A DNA stretch of 64,000 bases from Phycisphaerae bacterium (GCA_022180725.1 BQMO01000014.1:268363-332362), one strand, 5' to 3'; shown: positions 54,532-63,944, numbered from the stretch's first letter. The notes: generated by a model from the letters alone, not told the origin. A program made the numbers and translations.

Positions 54532-55011
54532 TCAGGGCTTCGGCTCGGTTGCTGGATGAACATCCGGGTGGTGCCTGACCCTGAGAACCGAGCCATCGGG
54601 GGGCAGCCCGGGGAAACGGATGGAGTAGACCCCGTAACTTCCATAGCGCGTGTGGGCTCGGCGGAAAGCACCATGCCGCGGGGTGGGCGTTCCTGCGGTG
54701 GCGACAGTGTCGGCACGGTAGTTCACCTGCGCGTCATAGACCGTGACCCCATCCGGCGCGATCACCGTGACATCGATGTGCCCATCCAAATCCCGCGGCA
54801 CGCCGCGTTCGAGACGGCCCGCGATGACAAGATCGCCTCCCTCTTCGTACACGTCGGGTGGACGACGCAGAACGCGGTCAATCTTGGGTTCAAGCGTGAC
54901 GCGTCCGGCGGCAATCATGTCTCCGTGACTCATGCAGCCACCGAGAAGGCAGATCCCAGCGAGCGCGGCCAGTCCAATGCATTTCGGCGTTCGAAGCGGT
55001 GTGCAGTTCAC
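54532..55011 (-). CDS. Small lipoprotein in metal-efflux operon
   Basis: 159 aa. Signal peptide with lipobox LLGGC (Cys26). The mature protein is a beta-rich domain of about 100 residues (LDGHIDVTVIAPDGVTVYDA, YGSYGVYSIRFPGLPP) that resembles a small immunoglobulin-like or copper-resistance-type fold, with His near the C-terminus (RVRHHPDVHP). Its ATG overlaps the stop of the previous gene by four bases. Function is unknown; probably a periplasmic metal-handling accessory. Confidence 0.78.
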   Translation of the reverse strand: MNCTPLRTPKCIGLAALAGICLLGGCMSHGDMIAAGRVTLEPKIDRVLRRPPDVYEEGGDLVIAGRLERGVPRDLDGHIDVTVIAPDGVTVYDAQVNYRADTVATAGTPTPRHGAFRRAHTRYGSYGVYSIRFPGLPPDGSVLRVRHHPDVHPATEPKP

Positions 55012-55409
55012 GGTGGTTCCTTCGGTGATTGGCCGCGTCCGGCGTGCGTGTCGTGCTTTTCAGCATGCCTTGAACCTCGGCGCTTGCGGAGTTCTTTGGA
55101 GATCGAGATGCTGGCGTAGACCGCCAAAGCGGTGAATGCGAACGCCACCGCGGTCAAATCCAGCGGCAGGCCAATGTGCCTGTGGCGGTGGTAATGGTCG
55201 GCCACCGACGCGTAAAGCGCCACGTCAATGCCAGCGGCGAGGAGAGCGAGCAGGGCCAGCAGCAACAGCGCGGACCGTACCGAGAGCGGCCGGTTGCGGC
55301 GCAGCCGGCCCCACTCGCTCTCTTCGTTCGCTTTCCCTCGTTGGCCCCCCGCGGGCGTCGAGGGTTGCCTCTTCGATGAAGGCCTACTTCTTGGGTGTTT
55401 CCTTCCCAT
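55008..55409 (-). CDS. Small two-helix membrane protein in metal-efflux operon
   Basis: 133 aa. A basic N-terminus of about 45 residues precedes a helix at 46-66 (ALLLLALLALLAAGIDVALY), a loop DHYHRHRHIG with four His, a second helix at 83-103 and a basic, His-containing tail (RHAEKHDTHAG). The extracytoplasmic His cluster between the helices suggests metal binding. It overlaps the upstream gene by 26 bases and the downstream lipoprotein gene by four. Family not recognised. Confidence 0.7.
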   Translation of the reverse strand: MGRKHPRSRPSSKRQPSTPAGGQRGKANEESEWGRLRRNRPLSVRSALLLLALLALLAAGIDVALYASVADHYHRHRHIGLPLDLTAVAFAFTALAVYASISISKELRKRRGSRHAEKHDTHAGRGQSPKEPP

Positions 55410-55653
55410 GATCGTGCCCGTCGCCTTCCTTGTGGTCGTGCTGGTGGGCCTTGCACTCCCCGTGGCCGACGCAGCGGAGGTTGGTTCCCTCGCGCACCCA
55501 CAGGTGGGCCTCGTCGCCCTCGCCGGTGACGAAGTACTGCGTCTCGGACTTGACGGGCTGGGATGCCCCCTGGCCCATCAGGATGCCGGCGAGGGCGGTG
55601 AGACCGATGCCGGCGACGATCCCGAGCATCACGTTCTTGCGGTTGGTCTGCAT
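55384..55653 (-). CDS. His-rich periplasmic small protein
   Basis: 89 aa. An N-terminal signal anchor (VMLGIVAGIGLTALAGILMG) is followed by a short domain containing CVGHGECKAHQHDHKEGDGH and a Lys tail. The two Cys and the cluster of at least six His make a good metal-binding segment. It starts 24 bases after CzcA. Probably a periplasmic metal chaperone or buffer; this role is inferred from composition and location. Confidence 0.78.
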   Translation of the reverse strand: MQTNRKNVMLGIVAGIGLTALAGILMGQGASQPVKSETQYFVTGEGDEAHLWVREGTNLRCVGHGECKAHQHDHKEGDGHDHGKETPKK

Positions 55654-55677
55654 GTTCGATTCCTTGGAAAGTCGGGC

Positions 55678-58600
55678 TCAGGCCGAGCCCTTGGGTGATT
55701 CGCCGGGCTTGTCTCCGGGCGACGCGCCAGAAGACGAGGCCGGCGATGATGGATCAGAGTTTGGGGGAAGCGGTGCGGGCCGCGGAACCGCCGCGGTCTC
55801 GGAAGGCCCGGACGCGGGCTGCGCCGCGGCGGCATGCACCTCCAGCGGACCGCTCTCGGGCCGCTCCCACTCCTGCGCGACGGGCTCCGGTCGTCCGGAC
55901 GGATCGCGCCCCGTGAAGATGCGGTACAGAGCGGGCAGCACGACGAGCGTCAAGAGCGTGCTGGAAATCAGCCCGCCGATCACTACCGTCGCAAGCGGCT
56001 TCTGGACCTCGGCCCCGGTGCCGCTGGCGACCGCCATGGGCACGAAACCCAGCGAAGCCACCAGCGCGGTCATGAGCACGGGCCGGAGCCGGACGAGGGA
56101 CCCGCGGATGATCGCGTCGTCGCGGGCGAGCCCCTCACGCCGCAACTGGTTGATGAACGACACCATGACCAGGCCGTTGAGCACGGCGACGCCCGAGAGC
56201 GCGATGAAGCCGACGGCGGCCGAGATTGAGAAGGGCATGTCACGCAGCCACAGGGCGATGATCCCGCCCGTGAGGCCCAACGGCACGGCGCTGAAGACCA
56301 GCAGGGCGTACCGCACGCTCTTGAAGGTAGAGAAAAGCAGCAGGAAGATCAGCCCGAAGCAGATCGGGACCACGATGGTGAGGCGCTCCTTGGCGGCGAC
56401 CAGGTTCTCGTACTGGCCGCCCCAGACCAGCCACTGTCCGGCCGGGAGCGAGATCGACCCGACGGCTTTCTCGGCGTCGCGCACGAACGAGCCGAGGTCG
56501 CGTCCCCGCACGTTGCACTGGACGACGATGCGGCGCTTGCCGTTCTCCCGGCTCACCTGGTTGCGGCCCTCGGCCACATCCACCTTGGCCACGTCTCCTA
56601 GTGGAATGAAGCCCATCTCCCGAGTTTGGACCAGCCCGGCCAACCCTCCACCATCGGCGGCGCTCGCGAGCGCGCCGACCACGCCATGCTCTTCACCGCC
56701 CGGCAAGGGGATGGGCAGGCGCTCCAGTGCATCGATCCGGCTGCGGATCTCGTCGGGCAGCCGAACCACCAGGTCGAAGCGACGGTCCCCTTCGAAGACC
56801 AGCCCTGCTTCCGCTCCACCCATCGCGGCCGCGACGACCTGCTGGATGTCGTGGATGTTCAGGCCGTAGCGGGCGATGGCCGCACGGTCAATATCCACGG
56901 TCATCACCGGGAGACCCTCGACCTGCTCCATCTTCGCATCCGCCGCGCCGGAGACCGATTGGATAGCGGCCAGGACCTGCTGGGCTGTTCGCGTCATAGA
57001 CTCGAAATCGTCGCCATACACCTTGACCGCCACATCTCCGCGCACTCCGGAGATGAGCTCGTTGAAACGCATCTGGATCGGCTGGGTAAACTCGTAGTTG
57101 TTGCCGGGGACCGTCGCCACGGTCAGCTCGATGAGCTTGATGAGCTTGCCCTTGTGGCCCTCGATCTTGGGGCCTTCGTGGGCGTGGCCTCCGCCCCCTT
57201 CGCCGTGTCCGTGCTCATCGTGGCCCCCGTGCGAGCCCATGCGCTCCATCTCTTCGGTCTTCTCGGCGATGAGCCGGTCGAGGTCGGCCTCGCTACGCCA
57301 CTGGCTCTTGTCCTTGAAGATGATGAAGGTGTCCGACACGTTGGGGGGCATCGGGTCGGTCGCCATCTCCGCGGTGCCCGTCTTGGAGTACACGAACGCC
57401 ACCTCGGGGATGCCCGACACGGCCCGCTCCACGTCGAACTGCATGGCCTGAGACTGCGAAATCGAGGTGGACGGGATGCGCATCGCGTGCATCGCCAGGT
57501 CCTTCTCGTCGAGCGTTGGGACAAACTCCTGTCCGAGGCGCGTGAAGAGCAGCGCCGATCCGAGGAACGCGACGACGGCCCCCGCCACGATCCCCCAGCG
57601 CAGGCGCACTGAGAAGCGGACCACGGGCTCGTAGACGGCCTTGGCCCAGCGAACCAGGAACATCTCCTTCTCCGTGACTTTGCCGCGGATGAGGATGGCG
57701 ACCATCGCCGGCACGAAGGTGAGCGACAGGATGAACGCGCCGATGAGGGCGAAGATGACGGTCATCGCCATCGGGTGGAACATCTTCCCTTCGATCCCGG
57801 TGAGGGCGAGGATCGGGAAGTAGACTGTCACGATGATCGCCTGGCCGTACACCGACGGCTGGATCATTTCCTTGGCGGCCACCATCACCTCGTGGAGGCG
57901 CTCCTGGAGGGTGAGCACCCGGCCCTTGTGGTGTTGCGCCTCGGCCAGGCGGCGCAGGCAGTTCTCCACGATGATGACCGCCCCGTCCACGATCAGCCCG
58001 AAGTCGATGGCGCCCAGCGACATCAGGTTGCCGCTGACCTTGTTCTGCACCATGCCCGTGGCCGTCATCAGCATGGAGAGGGGGATCGCGGCGGCACAGA
58101 TGAGCGCCGCCCGCACATTGCCCAGCAGGAGCAGGAGGACGACGATCACGAGCACGGCGCCCTCGAGCAGGTTCTTCTGGACGGTCTTGATCGTGGCGTC
58201 CACGAGCTTGGTGCGGTTGAGAACGGTCTTGGCATGGATGCCTGGCGGCAGGCTCTTCTGGATCTCCGGCATCTTGGCGTCCACCGCCGCCGCCACGGTG
58301 CGGCTGTTGGCACCCAGGAGCATGATGACCGTGCTGACGACGACTTCTTCGCCGTTCTCGCTGGCGGAGCCGGTGCGGAGTTCGCGCCCGACCCCCACGC
58401 CCCCCGGAACGACGATGTCGCGGATGTGAATGGGAACGCCGTTGCGCGTGCCGACCACGATGGCGGAGAGCTGCTCGATGTTCTCGACCCGGCCCGTGGC
58501 CCGCACCAGGTAAGACTCACCCTTGTGCTCAACGTAGCCCGCGCCGGTCGAGACGTTGTTCTTCTCGATGGCCTCGATGACCTCGGAGAAACTCAGCCCG

Positions 58601-59289
58601 TACGAGACGAGTTTCATGGGGTCGGGCTGGACGTGGTACTGCTTGACGTACCCGCCGATGGCTTCGACGCCCGCGACGTCCTTAATCCCCTTGAGCTGCG
58701 GACGGATCACCCAGTCTTGAATCTCGCGGAGGTACGCCGCCAGCTCAAGGTCGTTGCGCAGGCGGCGACCCTCCGGCGTGAGGTAGGCCCCGTCGCTCTG
58801 CCACCCCACCTGGCCATCCTTGATCGTCGCGCCCTTGCCGTGGGGGTGCGCGTACTCGACGGTGTACATGTAAATCTCGCCCAAGCCCGTGGCGATCGGC
58901 CCCATCACCGGGTCCACGCCGGGCGGGAGCGATTCCCGCGCCTCGCCCAGGCGTTCGCTCACCTGCTGGCGCGCGAAGTAGATGTTGACATCGTCCTCGA
59001 AGACGGCGGTTACCTGTGCAAAGCCGTTACGCGAGAGCGACCGCGTGGACTTCAGCCCGGGGATGCCGGCGAGGGCGTTCTCGATGGTGAACGTCACCTG
59101 CTTTTCGACCTCGACCGGCGAGAGTGAGGGCGCGGTCGCGTTGATCTGGACCTGGTTGTTGGTGATGTCGGGGACCGCGTCGATCGGGAGTTTCTTCAGC
59201 GAGTAGACCCCCACCGCGGCGACGAGCGCGGTGAGGACGACGATGAACCAGCGGTTCTTGATCGAGAAGTGCAGGACGGCTTCAAGCAT
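55678..59289 (-). CDS. czcA: CzcA-family heavy-metal efflux RND transporter
   Basis: 1203 aa, the inner-membrane proton antiporter of a CzcCBA tripartite pump. Twelve helices are expected. The helix 4 motif DFGLIVDGAVIIVEN (about residues 427-441) is that of zinc/cobalt/cadmium transporters. The N-terminal VPDITNNQVQINATAPSLSP is typical of CzcA. An unusual His/Gly insert (HGGHDEHGHGEGGGGHAHEG) lies near residue 690, and a Pro/Ala/Ser-rich tail of about 60 residues ends the protein. The insert may buffer metal in the periplasmic porter domain. Confidence 0.95.
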   Translation of the reverse strand: MLEAVLHFSIKNRWFIVVLTALVAAVGVYSLKKLPIDAVPDITNNQVQINATAPSLSPVEVEKQVTFTIENALAGIPGLKSTRSLSRNGFAQVTAVFEDDVNIYFARQQVSERLGEARESLPPGVDPVMGPIATGLGEIYMYTVEYAHPHGKGATIKDGQVGWQSDGAYLTPEGRRLRNDLELAAYLREIQDWVIRPQLKGIKDVAGVEAIGGYVKQYHVQPDPMKLVSYGLSFSEVIEAIEKNNVSTGAGYVEHKGESYLVRATGRVENIEQLSAIVVGTRNGVPIHIRDIVVPGGVGVGRELRTGSASENGEEVVVSTVIMLLGANSRTVAAAVDAKMPEIQKSLPPGIHAKTVLNRTKLVDATIKTVQKNLLEGAVLVIVVLLLLLGNVRAALICAAAIPLSMLMTATGMVQNKVSGNLMSLGAIDFGLIVDGAVIIVENCLRRLAEAQHHKGRVLTLQERLHEVMVAAKEMIQPSVYGQAIIVTVYFPILALTGIEGKMFHPMAMTVIFALIGAFILSLTFVPAMVAILIRGKVTEKEMFLVRWAKAVYEPVVRFSVRLRWGIVAGAVVAFLGSALLFTRLGQEFVPTLDEKDLAMHAMRIPSTSISQSQAMQFDVERAVSGIPEVAFVYSKTGTAEMATDPMPPNVSDTFIIFKDKSQWRSEADLDRLIAEKTEEMERMGSHGGHDEHGHGEGGGGHAHEGPKIEGHKGKLIKLIELTVATVPGNNYEFTQPIQMRFNELISGVRGDVAVKVYGDDFESMTRTAQQVLAAIQSVSGAADAKMEQVEGLPVMTVDIDRAAIARYGLNIHDIQQVVAAAMGGAEAGLVFEGDRRFDLVVRLPDEIRSRIDALERLPIPLPGGEEHGVVGALASAADGGGLAGLVQTREMGFIPLGDVAKVDVAEGRNQVSRENGKRRIVVQCNVRGRDLGSFVRDAEKAVGSISLPAGQWLVWGGQYENLVAAKERLTIVVPICFGLIFLLLFSTFKSVRYALLVFSAVPLGLTGGIIALWLRDMPFSISAAVGFIALSGVAVLNGLVMVSFINQLRREGLARDDAIIRGSLVRLRPVLMTALVASLGFVPMAVASGTGAEVQKPLATVVIGGLISSTLLTLVVLPALYRIFTGRDPSGRPEPVAQEWERPESGPLEVHAAAAQPASGPSETAAVPRPAPLPPNSDPSSPASSSGASPGDKPGESPKGSA

Positions 59290-59345
59290 GTCGGGCCTCT
59301 TTGGAATGACGGGAGTTGTTCAGGAGCGGAGGTGTGCGCCGTAGA

Positions 59346-60668
59346 TCAGTGCTCGTGGGCCGCAGAGCCCTTCCCGAGTTCGGCCTTCAGGATGAACGAG
59401 CCGGCCACGACGAACTTCTCGCCCTCGACAAGCCCGGCCAGGACCGGAACAAGACCGCCAATGGTCGGGCCCACCGTGAGCGCCCGCTTCTGGAACGTGT
59501 TGGGTTCGCCCGCGACCGGTACGAACACGGCGGGCCCGCCCTCGACCGTCTGCACGGCCTCTTGGGGGACCGCGACCTGCGGTGTGGGTTCTGCGCCACC
59601 GGCCTCCGTTGCGACGATCTCGACCTGGGCGAACATGCCGGGCTTGACCGCGCCGTTCCCGAGCGCCGTGCTGGGGACTTCGATGCGGACCTGGGCGGTG
59701 CGCGTGGTGGGGTCCACCAATGGCGCGATGAACGCGACGGTCCCCTCGTACTTGTTGTTCGCGCCCGAGCCGACCACTACCCACGCCTTGGCGCCCAGCG
59801 CAATCGACGGGAGCCGGGCCTCGGGGACGTCCGCCAGAACCCACAGCGTGCTCGTGTCCGCGAGCACCATCAGCGACTCTCGCTCGGGGTTGACGAGTTC
59901 TCCCAGCGTGACTTCGCGCTGCACGACCTGGCCGCCGATGGCTGCGCGGATGGTGTAACGAGGGGCAATCTCACCTGTCGAGGCGAGTCCTTCGACGGCG
60001 TTCTGATCCATCCCGAGGAGGTGCAGGGCGTTCTCGGCGGCGACCGCCGTCGCCTCGGCCGACTTGAGGTTCGCCACCGCCGCCTTGTACTCAGCCTCGC
60101 GCTTCTGAACCTCGGTCAGCGAGATGCCCTGGGACTGTTCCAGCAGACCCTTAGCGCGATCCCAGGCAGCCTTGGCAAGGTCCACCTGCGGGGCCGCGGC
60201 CTGGGCCGCCGTCCGCTTGAGCAGGTAGTCGGCTTGCGCCTGGCCGAGTTCGGGGCTCTCGACCACAACCAGCGGGTCGTCCTTCTTGACCTGGTCTCCG
60301 AGCCGCACCTTGATCTCGACCGCGCGGCCGCGGAGCGGCGAGCCGACGTGGGCCATTGCCTCGGTGTTGAAGCCGACGCGGGCGGGCGCGATGAACGTCG
60401 GCTTGAGCGCCCACATCTGGGCCTCGTCCACCTTGACGCCGTAGCGCTCGACGGCCTCACCGGTCAGCTTGACCTCGTCGGCATGCGCTTCCGCAGCACC
60501 GTGGTCGTGGCCGTCACCCTCGGCGTGCTGCTCCTTGGCAGGTGCAGCGCCGTGGTCATCGCCATCGCCCTGCTGGTGTTTCTTGCAGGACGGGAGCAGC
60601 AGCGCGAGCGAGAGCGCGGGGATCAGGACGGGCGAGAGTGAGCGGCGGATCGACAGGGCGTGAATCAT
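59346..60668 (-). CDS. czcB: CzcB-type membrane fusion protein
   Basis: 440 aa from the ATG at 60668. A lipoprotein signal (LALLLPSCKK, Cys29) is followed by a His/Asp/Glu-rich segment (GDGHDHGAAEAHADE). The hairpin and lipoyl halves include FNTEAMAHVGSPLRGRAVEI and IRAAIGGQVVQREVTLGELV, and the beta-barrel and membrane-proximal domains have ALGAKAWVVV and VPQEAVQTVEGG. It links CzcA to the outer-membrane channel; the His-rich N-terminus resembles that of metal-specific CzcB proteins. The start beyond 60668 is non-homologous. Confidence 0.92.
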   Translation of the reverse strand: MIHALSIRRSLSPVLIPALSLALLLPSCKKHQQGDGDDHGAAPAKEQHAEGDGHDHGAAEAHADEVKLTGEAVERYGVKVDEAQMWALKPTFIAPARVGFNTEAMAHVGSPLRGRAVEIKVRLGDQVKKDDPLVVVESPELGQAQADYLLKRTAAQAAAPQVDLAKAAWDRAKGLLEQSQGISLTEVQKREAEYKAAVANLKSAEATAVAAENALHLLGMDQNAVEGLASTGEIAPRYTIRAAIGGQVVQREVTLGELVNPERESLMVLADTSTLWVLADVPEARLPSIALGAKAWVVVGSGANNKYEGTVAFIAPLVDPTTRTAQVRIEVPSTALGNGAVKPGMFAQVEIVATEAGGAEPTPQVAVPQEAVQTVEGGPAVFVPVAGEPNTFQKRALTVGPTIGGLVPVLAGLVEGEKFVVAGSFILKAELGKGSAAHEH

Positions 60669-60702
60669 GGGATGTGCTCCGGCGCGGCTGATGCCGCCGA
60701 GT

Positions 60703-62163
60703 TCAGCGGTTTGAGGCGTGAGAGACGTTGACGGTGGGGATGGGGTTAACTGACGAGACAGGCACGGTTGGGGGGGCGGGCGGGGTTGTCGGCGTGGACT
60801 CGCCGAGCGTCGCGGCCACGCCCGGACCACCCACCGCGCGTTGCAGGCGCACGAGAGCGACCGACATCTGCTGCTCGACCTCGATGGCCTTGGCCCGGGC
60901 GGCGCGCAGGTCCTGCTCGGCGAGGAACAGGGCCGTCACATCGGTCTGGCCCGCGCGATAGGCATCCTCGGCCTGCTGCCGGCGCTGCTGCTGGAGGGGG
61001 ATCAACTCCGATTGCACCCGGTTCAGGTTGGCAGCGCTGGCGGCTAGCGATTGGAAGGCCACGCGGACTTCTTCCACAACCTTGCGCTTGGCGAGCGTGA
61101 GGTTGTGGCGAGCCTCGATCTGCTCGGCCGTCACGCGGGAACGCCTGGCCTGGCCCGTGTCGAACACGGGTATCGGTGTCGAAACCGAGGGTCCCACGGT
61201 CCAGTCGCCGTCGCGCTGGGCATCGATGCCGACGCCGAGCCCCTCCCACGGGAGGAGTCGCGCGAGCGCGGCGTCGTCGCCGAGCGCGGCGAGTGTCCAG
61301 GCCACCGCCTGGACTTCCGGCCGGTTCTGCAACCCCGCGTCGATCCAGCGGGCCTCGACGGTGGACGCAAGGGCGGGGGCCGCCCACGGGTCAACCCGCC
61401 ACGCGGCCAAGCCGGACGGTTCGCCGATCAGACGGGCCAGACGCAGACGCTCTTCCTGGAGCTGCCTCCTGGCTTCCGCGATGTCAACGTCGAGTTCGAC
61501 CCGCTGGGCTTCGAGCGTGGTCAGGTCGCTGCGCGTGCCCTCCTGCGCCTCCAAGCGCGCCCGGGCGGTGGCCACGAGCTTGTCCAGTAGTTCCCGGCGC
61601 TCGACGAGTACGGGCACGAGCGATTCCAGGGTCTGGACCGCGACGTACCGCTCTTGCACGTCCGCGACGGTGTCGAGCGCCACCGTCACCGAGTCGGCCG
61701 CGGCTTGACGGAGGCGGTTGTCCGCCGCGCTCGACTGCCGCGGGATCCTGAATGCCTGGATGAGGTCCTGGGCGAGCGAGACTTCGATCTGCGGTGAGCC
61801 GGGGCCCCATCGAAGGACGAAGTTGAGCACAGGGTTGGGCAGGAGCCGGGCCTGATCGGCGTCCGCCATCGCGATCCGGACGCGAGCGAGGGCCGCTTGG
61901 AGCCCCGGGTCGGTCGTGGCGGCACGGCGAACAGCGTCACCCAGCGTCAGCGCATCCCCGGCTTCGGGGGCTTCGTCAACCGGGCCACCGTCGGTGCGGA
62001 ACTCGATGGCCTGGCCAAGTCCGAGTGCGGCAGAAGCGGCGGTTTCGGCCGCGGGATCAGGCCGGCTGGTGGCGCAGCCCGCGAGTTGGATCAAGACTAG
62101 GGCGGCGGCGCACGGAATCAGGGCTCGCCCCGCTCGCGCGGCCTGGATAGCGCGTATGTGCAT
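60703..62163 (-). CDS. czcC: CzcC-type outer-membrane channel (TolC family)
   Basis: 486 aa from the ATG at 62163. Lipoprotein signal LVLIQLAGCATSR, then the duplicated TolC helical layout: GDALTLGDAVRRAATTDPGL, NPVLNFVLRWGPGSPQIEVS, and the second repeat with NRPEVQAVAWTLAALGDDAA and VGPSVSTPIPVFDTGQARRS. It forms the exit duct of the metal pump. It lies 34 bases before czcB. Confidence 0.92.
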   Translation of the reverse strand: MHIRAIQAARAGRALIPCAAALVLIQLAGCATSRPDPAAETAASAALGLGQAIEFRTDGGPVDEAPEAGDALTLGDAVRRAATTDPGLQAALARVRIAMADADQARLLPNPVLNFVLRWGPGSPQIEVSLAQDLIQAFRIPRQSSAADNRLRQAAADSVTVALDTVADVQERYVAVQTLESLVPVLVERRELLDKLVATARARLEAQEGTRSDLTTLEAQRVELDVDIAEARRQLQEERLRLARLIGEPSGLAAWRVDPWAAPALASTVEARWIDAGLQNRPEVQAVAWTLAALGDDAALARLLPWEGLGVGIDAQRDGDWTVGPSVSTPIPVFDTGQARRSRVTAEQIEARHNLTLAKRKVVEEVRVAFQSLAASAANLNRVQSELIPLQQQRRQQAEDAYRAGQTDVTALFLAEQDLRAARAKAIEVEQQMSVALVRLQRAVGGPGVAATLGESTPTTPPAPPTVPVSSVNPIPTVNVSHASNR

Positions 62164-62302
62164 TGGATGTCCTCGGAAGGCGGAATCGGTCAGGTGATGC
62201 GTGGGAAAGCCGGTGGCCGAAGCCACCACGGGCCGCGCTGCAAAGCAAGTGCGGCCATACCTCAGGCGCTGCGAGAAACAGCGCCGGGAACGGACCCACT
62301 GC

Positions 62303-62734
62303 CTAGACGAGGAGAATCACAGATCGAAGCCGTTGGAGCGAATCCGGCGGTCGCTGCGGCCGAGCGCGATCCCAGAGGACCTGGGCCGGAGGCGGCAGAT
62401 CGAAGTGAAGCGCAATCACCGCCACAATCACCGGGATCGGAATCGGCACATCGTTTGTCGTGCGCGGCGGCGCCTTCGTGAGTTGGTGATCGCCCTTGAT
62501 CGGCGTGTCATCGCACGGGTGCGCCGGTCCAGTGTCGTCCCCCGATTCTTCGAGGTCCGACCCGCAACTGCTCACGCATTCGCCGCTGGCGTTCCGAGTG
62601 CATCCCCACTCGATTTTGGACCCGCCGTGGCCATCGCGGCAGACGACCATCCCGCTGGCGAACAGCGTATTGGTCAGCCCGAACCAGATCAGGCAGAGCC
62701 AGGCGAGGGCGGGATTGACGCGATTGCGGGCCAT
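62303..62734 (-). CDS. Cys-rich exported protein heading the metal operon
   Basis: 143 aa from the ATG at 62734. A signal-anchor (PALAWLCLIWFGLTNTLFAS) is followed by VVCRDGHGGSKIEWGC and GECVSSCGSD, four Cys and a His in 40 residues, then Pro-rich sequence. Similar short Cys/His proteins often precede czc operons in planctomycetes and proteobacteria and are presumed metal sensors or buffers. Function is not proven. The gap to czcC is 139 bases. Confidence 0.72.
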   Translation of the reverse strand: MARNRVNPALAWLCLIWFGLTNTLFASGMVVCRDGHGGSKIEWGCTRNASGECVSSCGSDLEESGDDTGPAHPCDDTPIKGDHQLTKAPPRTTNDVPIPIPVIVAVIALHFDLPPPAQVLWDRARPQRPPDSLQRLRSVILLV

Positions 62735-63197
62735 TTTCGGGATTCTGGAGGCGGCGGAGTATATCGGCTCAGTGGCGGGGGGATGTGCGGTAGGGCTCAC
62801 GGATGGCCAAGTCTCATTCGAGACTTCTTGGTCCAGAGTAAGTACTGGTGCCTCTGGTGCCCTTCTACAGTTAACTCCGAGGGTTGGTTCGCAAGACCGA
62901 CTCGCACGACAGCCCGGAAAGGGCCGCGCGACGGGGTGACAGCCGCCCACGGAGTGTCGTACCCGCAATGACCCTCCTGGTGGGCTCGCCAACGTGCGGC
63001 GTGAAGAGGCGCCCGGTCGCACAGCGGGAAGGGGATGACACACCGAATCGCCAACATTCTCCGGTACTTTTCTGCTTCAGTCGCAAAGTCACAGGTTCAG
63101 GCTTCCCACCCCCCGCGTCACAGGCAGCCGCCTCCAGCTACGCCAGTTCATCCGCGACCGGCGTTGTCGCCTTCGACGTGCTCGCCGCAATTGCCCT
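62735..63197 (-). promoter_or_regulatory. Promoter region of the metal operon
   Basis: 463 bases without a gene. On the minus strand TATACT (62758-62763) is a fair -10 box 24 bases before the operon start codon, without a clear -35. AAGTCTCATTCGAGACTT at 62809-62826 is a perfect 7-bp dyad with a 4-base centre, a possible operator. The region should also hold the terminator of the Hint gene; none was convincing. Confidence 0.35.
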
Positions 63198-63944
63198 TCA
63201 TATCGAGTACGTGCCCGTCCCGCCGCCGCTAGAACTCGACCCACTCCCGCTGCCCGACCCGCTGCCGGAGGATGACGACATCGACGAACCGCTGGACTTG
63301 CCCGAGCCGGACGAGGAGCCGCTGCTGGAGGACCCGCTCCCGGAGCCAGAACCCGAGCCCGAGCCGCTGGAACTCGACCCGGAGCCGGACGACTGCGCCG
63401 TGGCGGGCATGTCGTTGTGAACCCACACGCCCTCGGCCGAGAACGTGTTCGTGCCGGGGATATGGATGGCGACCGTTCGCGTCGGCGCATCCACCCGGAC
63501 AACGGATTCAACGAGTTCCTCGGCGAGACGTTCGCCGATCAGGTAGTCGCCCTTCTTGATGAGCTCCGCGGATGAGAAGCCCCACTCGTCCCCGCGACGC
63601 ATGAGGAAGGGGTGCTCCGGCGTCGCCATGATCCGGCGATTGATGACCACGAACCCAGTGTGCTCGCCGAGCTTGACGCCGGCCACGCGGCCAACGGTCG
63701 GGATCGTGCCGCGCATCCCCCGGTGCGACAGCCACTGGTACTGGGCGCGGTAGGGCACATCGACCTCGAGGCCCGGGACCTTGATAGTGGCCACGCGGTC
63801 GCCAGGCTTGAGGTTCTCGATCGGCGTGACGCGGCCGTCGGCCAGGCGGACCAGCGTGCCGAAAAGCAGGCAGTTCGACCCGCCCGAGCCCCCGGAACCC
63901 CCGCCGCCCGATGATCCGCCACCGCCTCCTGAACTGCCACCACC
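63198..63944 (-). CDS. Hint (intein-like) domain protein, N-terminus missing at contig end
   Basis: At least 248 aa; the true start lies beyond the end of real sequence at 63944. The apparent N-terminal residues come from adapter sequence. Gly/Ser-rich repeats precede a Hint domain of about 145 residues. It has the Cys-1 block NCLLFGTLVRLADGRVTPIE, the ATPEHPFL motif (block B-like His) and GVWVHND ending in His-Asn, the self-cleavage site of inteins and BIL domains. Asp after Asn suggests a B-type bacterial intein-like domain that cuts rather than splices. A Ser/Gly tail of about 70 residues ends the protein. Confidence 0.75.
   Translation of the reverse strand, partial: GGGSSGGGGGSSGGGGSGGSGGSNCLLFGTLVRLADGRVTPIENLKPGDRVATIKVPGLEVDVPYRAQYQWLSHRGMRGTIPTVGRVAGVKLGEHTGFVVINRRIMATPEHPFLMRRGDEWGFSSAELIKKGDYLIGERLAEELVESVVRVDAPTRTVAIHIPGTNTFSAEGVWVHNDMPATAQSSGSGSSSSGSGSGSGSGSGSSSSGSSSGSGKSSGSSMSSSSGSGSGSGSGSSSSGGGTGTYSI

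Noticed and set aside
62884..63420. Plus-strand frame with a Pro/Glu/Asp repeat tail
   Set aside because: The acidic repeat is the antisense reading of the Ser/Gly tail codons of the Hint gene.
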